DNA of 5,637 nt from Bacteroidota bacterium (lineage in GTDB: Bacteria > Bacteroidota > Bacteroidia > Bacteroidales > Paludibacteraceae), in contig JAJZHJ010000108.1 of the NCBI GenBank assembly GCA_021804525.1, positions 1 to 5,637 of the forward strand. The letters are read 5' to 3'. Positions 1-5,637 of the stretch are shown one piece after another. The position numbers and the translations under genes were made by a program. The notes below the pieces were generated by a model. The model saw only the letters and a list, made by a program, of their open reading frames with translations, made no database searches and was not told the DNA's origin. Within the stretch, counting starts at the first letter, position 1. Every line of letters begins with the position of its first letter.

Positions 1-269
1 ACGTGAATAATTTGTTTTTAAAGGTCGTATGGAACTCGCATGTCAACCATTCTCATACTATTGGGTGTAAGTAATTTACATGCTCGTTTCATACCGCAAA
101 CCATTAGCGTGCATACAAAAATCAATATAATTTGAGCCATGAGTACATTGATAAGTGCTTGTGGAATAATAATTATTTTTTTCTCGTTGGGGGCTTTTTT
201 GAGATATGGGCAGGAAGCTAAAGATATGGTACTGCTTGAAACGGTATTTCAAACGTGTTTAAACAAAAG
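1..269. other. Intergenic stretch with no convincing gene
   Basis: I find no recognisable protein or RNA gene here. The longest open stretch is on the minus strand, running in frame from about 245 to the TAA at 18-20. It has no usual start codon until the ATG at 138-140, which would give a 40-residue product with one hydrophobic run (IILIFVCTLMVCG) followed by basic residues. Nothing in it matches a family I know, and no full promoter precedes it. A near-match to the -7 element, TATCTTTA, lies on the minus strand at 219-226 without a -33 partner. The stretch could be the decayed end of a gene or plain spacer. Confidence 0.5.
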
Positions 270-302
270 CAGGTTCAACATCTAATTAGATTGCTGAACC
301 TG
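270..302 (-). terminator. Hairpin terminator of the tRNA operon, possibly bidirectional
   Basis: The arms CAGGTTCA (270-277) and TGAACCTG (295-302) are perfect 8-bp complements. The inner sequence, built around ATCTAATTAGAT, can extend the stem. Read on the minus strand it starts about 10 bases after the last tRNA and is followed by CTTTTGTTT. Read on the plus strand it is followed by five T residues (303-307), so it could also stop rightward transcripts before they run antisense into the tRNAs. This is a prediction from sequence form only. Confidence 0.8.
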
Positions 303-311
303 TTTTTATAG

Positions 312-395
312 TACCCAGGATGAGACTCGAACTCACACGAGGTTGCCCCCACTACCCCCTCAAAGTAGCGTGTCTACCAATTCCACCACCTGGGT
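312..395 (-). tRNA. tRNA-Leu (anticodon GAG)
   Basis: This 84-nt class II tRNA folds completely. The acceptor stem ACCCAGG/CCTGGGT has seven pairs. The D arm contains GGTAGACAC. The anticodon stem is CTACT/GGTAG around the loop TTGAGGG, giving anticodon GAG, which reads CUC and CUU. There is a long variable arm as expected for leucine, and the T loop is TTCGAGT. The discriminator is A and the 3' CCA is not encoded, so it must be added after transcription. The first pair is A1-U72 rather than the usual G1-C72. It is the last gene of the three-tRNA operon, immediately before the terminator. Confidence 0.96.
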
Positions 396-413
396 AAATA
401 TCACAAAATGTTG

Positions 414-497
414 TGCCCGGAACAGGACTCGAACCTGCACAGCCTTTCGACCACTAGTCCCTGAAACTAACGCGTCTACCAATTTCGCCATCCGGGC
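414..497 (-). tRNA. tRNA-Leu (anticodon CAG)
   Basis: This 84-nt class II tRNA has acceptor stem GCCCGGA/TCCGGGC, an anticodon stem TTAGT/ACTAG around the loop TTCAGGG (anticodon CAG, reading CUG), a long variable arm, a T loop TTCGAGT and discriminator A. The CCA end is not encoded. It lies 18 nt upstream of tRNA-Leu(GAG) in the direction of transcription, so the two leucine isoacceptors and the glycine tRNA are almost certainly processed from one precursor. Confidence 0.96.
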
Positions 498-527
498 AGA
501 CTAAAAGAGGTGAGATGCCCCTTTGCG

Positions 528-600
<73 letters not shown>

Positions 601-658
601 AATTTTGTCATGCTAACATTCAAAGAATATGCCTAAAGGCAATGATTTTTTGCGACTG

Positions 659-689
659 CAAAGATAGGTTTTTTTTCAGAACTGCCAAA
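659..689 (-). promoter_or_regulatory. Bacteroidota-type promoter of the tRNA operon
   Basis: Read on the minus strand, TTTG (686-689) is followed by a 19-nt spacer and then TATCTTTG (659-666). This matches the Bacteroidota primary sigma consensus TTTG-N19-TAnnTTTG in every defined position. The spacer contains an 8-base A tract. It is the only complete -33/-7 pair seen in the window and sits correctly upstream of tRNA-Gly, as fits a strongly expressed stable-RNA operon. Confidence 0.85.
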
Positions 690-780
690 CTCTTTGCTGC
701 TTTTTTGAGCAGGGTAGATTCAAGAATACACCTTGCGGCATTGGTGACTTAAGTCGTGTGGTGAGGAATTTGGGATTTGA

Positions 781-1920
781 TTATGAAAGCCGGTTTTTGT
801 AATCTTCATATCCAAATTCGCGTATCAACCGAAGCTTGTTTTCACGCGTCCATACTGCGATGGAAGGGTGTGTCACGCCATTGAAATAGGTGGTTTTAAC
901 CATTGTGTAGTGCATCATGTCCCAGAATACAATGCGATCTCCGATGTGTAAAGGTTTGTCGAAGGACCAATCTCCGACAAAATCGCCAGAGAGGCAACTG
1001 TTGCCTCCCATGCGATAAGTGGTTTTGCCCACGATGGGATCGGTAGCACCAAGTATCGTGGGTTTGTAGGGCATTTCTAAACAATCGGGCATGTGACAGG
1101 CAAAGGAAACATCGAGCATGGCGGTTATGATGCCTTTGTTGTCGACGATATCAAGTACCGTTGATACCAATTCACCTGTTTCCCAGGCAAAGGCGCTACC
1201 GGGTTCGAGAATGAGTTGCAGGTGTGGGTATTTTGTCTGAAAGGTTTTCAAAAGATGAATTAAATGCTCCACATCGTAGTTTTTACGGGTCATCAGGTGT
1301 CCGCCGCCCATGTTAAGCCATTTGATTTGATGAAAATAGCGGCCAAACTTCTTTTCCACTACGTCGAGTGTTTGTTCGAGATCCGTCGATTGCGATTCGC
1401 ACAATGTGTGGAAATGTAATCCTTCAATATCTTCAGGCAGTTTGTCGCTTAGCTGATCAGCCGTGATACCAAGACGGGAGCCAAGTGAACATGGATTGTA
1501 GAGATCGGTACCAACGGATGAAAACTCAGGATTAATACGTAATCCGCATGAAATGGCGTGTTCGGCTTGCTTTGTTTGCGGGTGGAAATGTTCAAATTGT
1601 GCAAGAGAGTTGAAGGTAATGTGGCTGCTGTATTTCAAAATAGCAGGAAACTCCTTATCAGAATAAACAGGTGCATAGGTATGAGCAAGATTACCCATCT
1701 CTTCGAATGCCAATTGTGCTTCGGCTACAGAACTAGCTGTGGAGTATTGAATGTATTCGTGCACAACGGGAAATACGCTCCACATGGCAAAAGCCTTGAA
1801 AGCCAAAATAATTTCTACATTGGCGCGCTCTTTCACGGAACGAATCAACGCTAAGTTGTTACGCAAACGTTCTTCATCGAGCACAAAGCAAGGGGAGGGT
1901 ATTTGAGAGTAATCGATCAT
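781..1920 (-). CDS. nspC: Carboxynorspermidine/carboxyspermidine decarboxylase
   Basis: This cytoplasmic PLP-dependent enzyme removes CO2 from carboxynorspermidine or carboxyspermidine to give norspermidine or spermidine, the last step of the pathway used by many gut Bacteroidales. The 379-residue length is normal for the family. It has the alanine-racemase-like (fold III) barrel at the N terminus, with the probable PLP Schiff-base lysine at K42 in AFKAFAMWS. Other family features are LRINPE (127-132), GLHFHTLCE (167-175), the phosphate-binding MGGGH loop (204-208), EPGSAF (239-244) and the C-terminal catalytic segment NSCLSGD (307-313, Cys309 and Asp313). The ATG at 1920 gives the usual short N terminus MIDYSQIPSPCFVLDE. 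A -7 element lies 28 bases upstream. The preceding gene encodes the dehydrogenase that makes its substrate. Whether the main product is spermidine or norspermidine cannot be read from the sequence; spermidine is the more likely in this group. Confidence 0.95.
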   Translation of the reverse strand: MIDYSQIPSPCFVLDEERLRNNLALIRSVKERANVEIILAFKAFAMWSVFPVVHEYIQYSTASSVAEAQLAFEEMGNLAHTYAPVYSDKEFPAILKYSSHITFNSLAQFEHFHPQTKQAEHAISCGLRINPEFSSVGTDLYNPCSLGSRLGITADQLSDKLPEDIEGLHFHTLCESQSTDLEQTLDVVEKKFGRYFHQIKWLNMGGGHLMTRKNYDVEHLIHLLKTFQTKYPHLQLILEPGSAFAWETGELVSTVLDIVDNKGIITAMLDVSFACHMPDCLEMPYKPTILGATDPIVGKTTYRMGGNSCLSGDFVGDWSFDKPLHIGDRIVFWDMMHYTMVKTTYFNGVTHPSIAVWTRENKLRLIREFGYEDYKNRLS

Positions 1921-1947
1921 TGTGTTTTAAATAGTCGTTTAAGGTTG

Positions 1948-1955
1948 CAAAATTA
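1948..1955 (-). promoter_or_regulatory. Probable -7 promoter element of nspC
   Basis: On the minus strand TAATTTTG matches TAnnTTTG exactly, 28 bases upstream of the nspC ATG, which would leave a short leader of about 20 nt. No TTTG or TTG is found at the expected 19-nt spacing upstream, so the -33 half is missing or degenerate. Confidence 0.5.
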
Positions 1956-2077
1956 ATTGTTTTGCTCCATATTGGATAATTCTCTACGTTGAGGTTATTT
2001 TTCAAATCCATCGTGTATTATGACAATTCTCATATTAGCGTAAATATTAGCATTGAATGTTGGCAGTAGGTCTAAAA

Positions 2078-2113
2078 ATAAGAAAAGGCATTGTTTCCAA
2101 TGCCTCTTCTTAT
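2078..2113 (-). terminator. Rho-independent terminator of the dehydrogenase gene
   Basis: A long hairpin begins 5 bases past the stop codon of the dehydrogenase gene. The inner arms AGGCATTG (2086-2093) and CAATGCCT (2098-2105) are perfect around a 4-base loop. The outer arms ATAAGAA (2078-2084) and TTCTTAT (2107-2113) extend the stem past a single A/C mismatch. Read on the minus strand the stem's descending side runs into CCTTTTCTTATTTTTA, the T-rich tract expected of an intrinsic terminator. Confidence 0.85.
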
Positions 2114-2118
2114 AGAAA

Positions 2119-3327
2119 TCATATTTCCAAATTGCCGTTGAGTACCTCTTCCCAAGGCAGGCCTTGTGTGGTCAATTGTTTCAAAAAAGGATCGGGATTA
2201 AATTCTTCCACATTATAAACTCCCGGTTTACGCCACTCGCCTGTCATAAACATCATGGCACCAATAGCTGCCGGAACCCCTGTCGTGTAACTGACAGCTT
2301 GTGTACCGGTCTCTTTATAAGCTGCTTCGTGGCTACAATTGTTGTAAATATAGTAAGTTTTCGGTTTCCCGTCTTTTATCCCTGAAATACGACATCCGAT
2401 GGAAGTCCATCCTATGTAGTTTTCGCCTAAATCACCCGGGTTTGGTAGAACGGCTTTCAGAAATTGAATAGGCACAATTTTTTGTCCGTTGTATTCAACC
2501 TCGTCAATGCGTGCCATGCCGATATTTTGAATAACACGCAGATGAGTGAGGTATTCTTGTCCAAATGTCATCCAAAAACGAGCGCGTTTCAGTGTGGGGA
2601 AATTTTTGATCAACGACTCCAATTCTTCGTGATAAATGAGATATGACTCTTTTGCGCCGATATTCGGATAATGAAGAGGTTGGTGAATTTCGTGCGGTTC
2701 TGTCCAAACCCATTGTCCGTTTTCCCAATATTTACCTTTTTGGGTTACTTCGCGAATGTTTATTTCGGGGTTGAAGTTGGTGGCAAAAGCTTTACCGTGG
2801 TCGCCGGCATTGCAATCGACAATGTCGAGAGTGCGCATTTCATCAAAATGATGTTTAGCTGCGTAAGCGGTAAATACGCTGGTCACACCCGGGTCGAACC
2901 CGCAACCTAAGATAGCTGTGAGTCCGGCTGCCTTGAATTTATCCTGATAGGCCCATTGCCAGCTATATTCGAATTTCGCTTCGTCTTTAGGCTCATAGTT
3001 TGCCGTATCCAAATAGTTTACGCCGGTTGCAAGACAAGCGTCCATGATAGTTAAGTCTTGATAGGGCAGGGCGACATTGACAACTAATTCGGGTTGAAAA
3101 GCCTGAAATAATGCAATCAACTCATTGACATTGTCGGCATCAACTTGTGCCGTTTTTATATCGATTCCGGTACGCTTCTTGACGTCGGCTGCGATGACAT
3201 CACATTTTGATTTAGTGCGGCTGGCTAATAAAATCTCGGTAAATATTGTGTGGTTTTGTGCTATTTTGTGGGTAACTACCGTGCCAACACCGCCGGCACC
3301 GATTATGATTACTTTTCCCATGATCAT
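2119..3327 (-). CDS. Carboxynorspermidine/carboxyspermidine dehydrogenase (saccharopine dehydrogenase family)
   Basis: This enzyme reductively condenses a diamine (putrescine or diaminopropane) with aspartate semialdehyde, using NADPH, to make the substrate of NspC. Visible features are an N-terminal Rossmann nucleotide-binding loop GAGGVG (10-15), the family segments VNVALPYQDLTIMDACLATG (83-102) and YLDTANYE (105-112), the glycine-rich GCGFDPGVTS (141-150) in the middle, and the conserved YTTGVPAAIGA (347-357) near the C terminus. The length of about 400 residues fits this family. Two ATGs compete: 3327 gives MIMGKV and 3321 gives MGKV; the second matches the usual MGKVIIIGAGGVG start better. 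Saccharopine dehydrogenase of lysine metabolism is the main alternative, but the nspC neighbour makes the polyamine role much more likely. It lies 93 bases downstream of recA on the same strand with no clear terminator between them, and ends at a strong terminator. Confidence 0.92.
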   Translation of the reverse strand: MIMGKVIIIGAGGVGTVVTHKIAQNHTIFTEILLASRTKSKCDVIAADVKKRTGIDIKTAQVDADNVNELIALFQAFQPELVVNVALPYQDLTIMDACLATGVNYLDTANYEPKDEAKFEYSWQWAYQDKFKAAGLTAILGCGFDPGVTSVFTAYAAKHHFDEMRTLDIVDCNAGDHGKAFATNFNPEINIREVTQKGKYWENGQWVWTEPHEIHQPLHYPNIGAKESYLIYHEELESLIKNFPTLKRARFWMTFGQEYLTHLRVIQNIGMARIDEVEYNGQKIVPIQFLKAVLPNPGDLGENYIGWTSIGCRISGIKDGKPKTYYIYNNCSHEAAYKETGTQAVSYTTGVPAAIGAMMFMTGEWRKPGVYNVEEFNPDPFLKQLTTQGLPWEEVLNGNLEI

Positions 3328-3420
3328 AGATTTTTACAGAATTTACTACAATAAAGATCAAACATCTATTGATACTCCATGTTACAGAGAAGTTTGAAGT
3401 GACTGAAGTCCAATAATTAA

Positions 3421-4488
3421 TTATTTTGTCGATTTGGGAATTTTCAGAGCCTCGGCAATTTTGCTTTCAATTTCCGCTGCGAGTTCAGGATTATCTTTGA
3501 GCAAGTTTTTAGCGGCATCGCGTCCTTGTCCGATTTTTGTATCGCCGTAGCTATACCATGAACCACTTTTCTTGATGATGTTGTGTTCAACGCCTAAGTC
3601 AACGATCTCGCCTACGCGTGAAATACCTTCGCCAAACATGATATCGAATTCAGCTTTGCGGAAGGGGGGTGCTACTTTGTTTTTGACTACTTTGACGCGT
3701 GTTTGGTTGCCCATCACATCTTCGCCTTCTTTGATTTGTCCAATGCGACGAATATCCAAACGAATAGACGAGTAGAACTTCAGTGCATTACCACCGGTTG
3801 TGGTTTCGGGGCTGCCGAACATCACGCCGATTTTGTCGCGAAGTTGATTGATGAAAATGCAGCAGGTATTTGTTTTACTGATGTTGGCAGTCAATTTGCG
3901 TAATGCTTGTGACATTAAACGTGCCTGAAGTCCCATTTTGGAATCTCCCATGTCGCCTTCTAATTCGGCTTTGGGTGTGAGGGCTGCCACTGAGTCAATC
4001 ACAACAATGTCAACGGCGGACGATCTAATGAGTTGGTCGGCAACTTCGAGTGCTTGTTCTCCACTGTCGGGTTGTGAAATGAGCAAGTTGGCAATATCTA
4101 CGCCTAATTTTTCAGCATAAAAGCGGTCGAACGCGTGTTCAGCATCAATGATGGCGGCTATTCCTCCTAATTTTTGTGCTTCGGCGATTGCATGAATGGC
4201 TAATGTGGTTTTTCCGGATGATTCAGGTCCGAATATTTCAATGACTCGTCCGCGAGGTAAACCTCCGACACCTAATGCAGCATTTAATCCTATGGATCCG
4301 GTGGAGATGACCGATACCTCTTCCACGCGATTATCTCCCATTTTCATGATAGTTCCTTTGCCATGATCTTTGTCTATTTTTTCCATGGCCAATTGTAAGG
4401 CTTTTAGTTTTTCGGTGGTGGGTTGTTTTACTTCTTCTGACATAATGGTTTCTTTTAGAGAGTTTGATCGTTTGTCTTTTGTGTTCAT
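3421..4488 (-). CDS. recA: Recombinase RecA
   Basis: RecA is the ATP-dependent DNA strand-exchange protein that forms filaments on single-stranded DNA for homologous recombination and repair. Numbered from the first ATG (355 residues), it shows Walker A GPESSGKT (87-94), the catalytic glutamate region AIAEAQ (E103), DAEHAFD (115-121), Walker [10 protein letters not shown] (162-170), DNA-binding loop L1 with [14 protein letters not shown] (177-190), and the L2 region from [20 protein letters not shown] (212-231). All catalytic residues are present. A second in-frame ATG at 4443 would give a 340-residue protein starting MSEEVKQ, close to the usual RecA N terminus, so the first 15 codons may be untranslated. 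The C terminus ends KIPKSTK rather than in the acidic tail known from E. coli. No LexA-type box of the E. coli form is visible upstream. Confidence 0.99.
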   Translation of the reverse strand: MNTKDKRSNSLKETIMSEEVKQPTTEKLKALQLAMEKIDKDHGKGTIMKMGDNRVEEVSVISTGSIGLNAALGVGGLPRGRVIEIFGPESSGKTTLAIHAIAEAQKLGGIAAIIDAEHAFDRFYAEKLGVDIANLLISQPDSGEQALEVADQLIRSSAVDIVVIDSVAALTPKAELEGDMGDSKMGLQARLMSQALRKLTANISKTNTCCIFINQLRDKIGVMFGSPETTTGGNALKFYSSIRLDIRRIGQIKEGEDVMGNQTRVKVVKNKVAPPFRKAEFDIMFGEGISRVGEIVDLGVEHNIIKKSGSWYSYGDTKIGQGRDAAKNLLKDNPELAAEIESKIAEALKIPKSTK

Positions 4489-4552
4489 AATAAGCTTATG
4501 CGCGTGGAAATAGGGCTGATGTTAGTTTGCAACCGTTTATCAGTTGGTTGGT

Positions 4553-4560
4553 CAAAGGTA
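4553..4560 (-). promoter_or_regulatory. Probable -7 promoter element of recA
   Basis: On the minus strand TACCTTTG matches TAnnTTTG exactly, 64 bases upstream of the first recA ATG and about 109 bases upstream of the alternative ATG. The tetramer at the 19-nt spacing is CATA, so there is no clear -33 box. It faces away from the -7 element of the rhomboid gene. Confidence 0.5.
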
Positions 4561-4635
4561 CGTTTTATTCCTTGCATTTTATGCGTTTTTACACCATAAA
4601 ATTGTCCGAGAAGGTATGTTTTGTTTAAAAGTATT

Positions 4636-4643
4636 TATATTTG
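4636..4643 (+). promoter_or_regulatory. Probable -7 promoter element of the rhomboid gene
   Basis: TATATTTG matches TAnnTTTG exactly. It overlaps the upstream TTG codon at 4641, which argues that translation begins farther downstream, at the ATG at 4659 or the ATG at 4677. No TTTG is found at the expected -33 distance. Confidence 0.45.
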
Positions 4644-4676
4644 TGGAAAAAATGCGAGATGATATTTTCTTCTTCT

Positions 4677-5393
4677 ATGTCGGCAGAACGTCGGCGGCTG
4701 TTTCATGCTTTGATAATTCCTTCGTTGCTTTCGTTGGTTATGCTGCTGACGCTTGTATTACAAATTGGTATGGGATGGAATTTTTATCGTTTCGGAGTTT
4801 ATCCACGAACGTTGTCCGGTGCATGGGGTATTTTGTTTCATCCCTTTGTTCATGAAGGGTGGGGGCATTTAGCCAATAATTTGCCTGCTTTCTTTGTTCT
4901 TTCGACAGCACTCTATTATTTCTATCATGTTGATGCTAATCGCATTTTAATCATTATTTGGTTGATAACAGGCGTTTTGCTCTGGATTATCGGAAGAGAA
5001 AGTTATCATATCGGAGCCAGCAGCATTATTTACGGTTTGGCTTTCTTCCTTTTTTGGAGCGGATTGATTACTCCTTCTATTGCATTGACGGCTATATCAT
5101 TGGTTGTGGTTTTTTGGTATGGCAGCATGGTATGGGATATGTTTCCTTTTCTGCCCAATGAAACTGTTTCGTGGGAAGGACATCTTTCGGGTGCTATAGC
5201 CGGTTCGTTGGCTGCATTCTTTTTTCGACGGGCAAAAGTGTATCATTCTGATGATGAAGAAATCACGTTGTCAGACGATGAAGATGATGAAGCCTTGACC
5301 CAGTTGGCCATGAAATATGGGCTTGAAGAGGAGACTGCCAAAGAAGAAAATGATGACAGCCAAGACGACGAGTTTTCAGTATCCCAACTGTAA
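4677..5393 (+). CDS. Rhomboid-family intramembrane serine protease
   Basis: Rhomboids cleave transmembrane segments of other proteins inside the lipid bilayer of the cytoplasmic membrane. In the 238-residue product starting MSAERRR, a first membrane segment spans about 9-30 and further segments lie at about 69-86, 88-107, 114-130, 133-150 and 168-183. The active-site set is complete: HLANN (64-68) carries the HxxxN oxyanion-hole motif, GASS (113-116) holds the likely nucleophile Ser115, and EGHLSGAIAG (167-176) holds the catalytic His169. The frame stays open back to TTG 4641, with a further ATG at 4659; I chose 4677 because a -7 element covers the TTG and the basic MSAERRR looks like a natural N terminus, but 4659 is possible. 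Residues 191-238 form a hydrophilic tail with 20 Asp/Glu out of 48, unusual next to the compact core. The substrate is unknown. It is divergent from recA and reads toward comEC. Confidence 0.88.
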   Translation: MSAERRRLFHALIIPSLLSLVMLLTLVLQIGMGWNFYRFGVYPRTLSGAWGILFHPFVHEGWGHLANNLPAFFVLSTALYYFYHVDANRILIIIWLITGVLLWIIGRESYHIGASSIIYGLAFFLFWSGLITPSIALTAISLVVVFWYGSMVWDMFPFLPNETVSWEGHLSGAIAGSLAAFFFRRAKVYHSDDEEITLSDDEDDEALTQLAMKYGLEEETAKEENDDSQDDEFSVSQL

Positions 5394-5540
5394 CACAAAA
5401 GAGCATAACTGGAAGTTAGAGAAGATAAGAAATTATGGAAATCAAATCAGTTCAATGCGAAAATGAATATTTGAATTCATCCAGTAAATGTAATAAAAAA
5501 ACAGATGATAAAGCATGATTAATCGTAAAGTTAATTATCT

Positions 5541-5637
5541 ATGATTCAATTTGTTCAGACAACACCATTTTTTCGTATTCTGTTTGCCCTCATCGTTGGT
5601 ATCGTGCTGGCTAATCAAGTTGTGATACCTTCTGTTA
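5541..5637 (+). CDS. comEC: Probable ComEC/Rec2 DNA-uptake channel, N-terminal part (cut by window end)
   Basis: Only 32 codons are present, starting at ATG 5541 and still open at the window edge. The translation has a short polar start (MIQFVQTTP) followed by FFRILFALIVGIVLAN, a hydrophobic membrane segment. A PF-hydrophobic-R-hydrophobic start leading straight into a glycine-containing membrane helix is typical of ComEC proteins of Bacteroidota. ComEC forms the inner-membrane channel that carries single-stranded DNA into the cytoplasm during natural transformation. It lies 147 bases after the rhomboid gene on the same strand, with no convincing terminator or full promoter between them. With so few residues another polytopic membrane protein cannot be excluded. 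Confidence 0.65.
   Translation, partial: MIQFVQTTPFFRILFALIVGIVLANQVVIPSV

Noticed and set aside
697..712. CTGCT/AGCAG hairpin as a terminator for nspC
   Set aside because: Five-pair stem more than 65 bases past the stop codon with no T tract on the minus strand; too weak to call.
1558..1854. 98-codon plus-strand open frame opposite nspC
   Set aside because: Antisense shadow of a well-supported gene; no domain or independent signals.
3412..3425. Perfect 14-bp palindrome AATAATTAATTATT at the recA stop codon
   Set aside because: All A/T with no loop and no T tract beyond it; low-complexity sequence, not a credible terminator or operator.
4544..4855. 103-codon plus-strand open frame overlapping the start of the rhomboid gene in another frame
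   Set aside because: The rhomboid frame carries the conserved active-site motifs; this one has none and ends inside it.
5463..5480. Inverted repeat ATGAAT/ATTCAT containing near -7 sequence AATATTTG, as a comEC promoter or operator
   Set aside because: AT-rich six-base arms, one mismatch to the -7 element and no -33 box; not strong enough to annotate.
5435..5518. 27-codon open frame between the rhomboid gene and comEC (MEIKSVQCENEYLNSSSKC...)
   Set aside because: Short, polar, AT-rich composition, no known family and no promoter; expected by chance in a 147-base gap. Conservation in relatives would be needed to revive it.

Overview
The window looks like ordinary chromosome from a member of the Bacteroidota, probably of the order Bacteroidales. 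Three things point there. The proteins resemble those of that group. Spermidine synthesis runs through the carboxyspermidine/carboxynorspermidine enzymes. Several genes are preceded by the Bacteroidota -7 promoter element TAnnTTTG. The genus cannot be named from sequence alone. I see no phage, insertion sequence, CRISPR array or unmistakably new system.

Layout from left to right. Positions 1-269 hold no convincing gene, only one weak minus-strand open frame. A hairpin terminator at 270-302 closes a three-gene tRNA operon read leftward: Gly(GCC) at 528-600, Leu(CAG) at 414-497 and Leu(GAG) at 312-395. A full -33/-7 promoter for it lies at 659-689. Next come three protein genes, all on the minus strand: nspC (carboxynorspermidine decarboxylase, 781-1920), a saccharopine-dehydrogenase-family carboxynorspermidine dehydrogenase (2119-3327) and recA (3421-4488). 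A divergent intergenic region carries -7 elements for both directions. It is followed on the plus strand by an active-site-complete rhomboid protease with a strongly acidic tail (4677-5393). The window ends in the first 32 codons of a probable comEC DNA-uptake channel gene (5541 onward).

How the genes work together. The dehydrogenase condenses a diamine with aspartate semialdehyde, and NspC decarboxylates the product to spermidine or norspermidine, so the two adjacent genes are consecutive steps of one pathway. They do not look like a simple operon, because a strong terminator and a separate -7 element lie between them. RecA and ComEC could meet functionally in natural transformation (uptake, then recombination), but here that rests only on proximity. 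The rhomboid gene reads in the same direction as comEC; no functional link between those two is visible.
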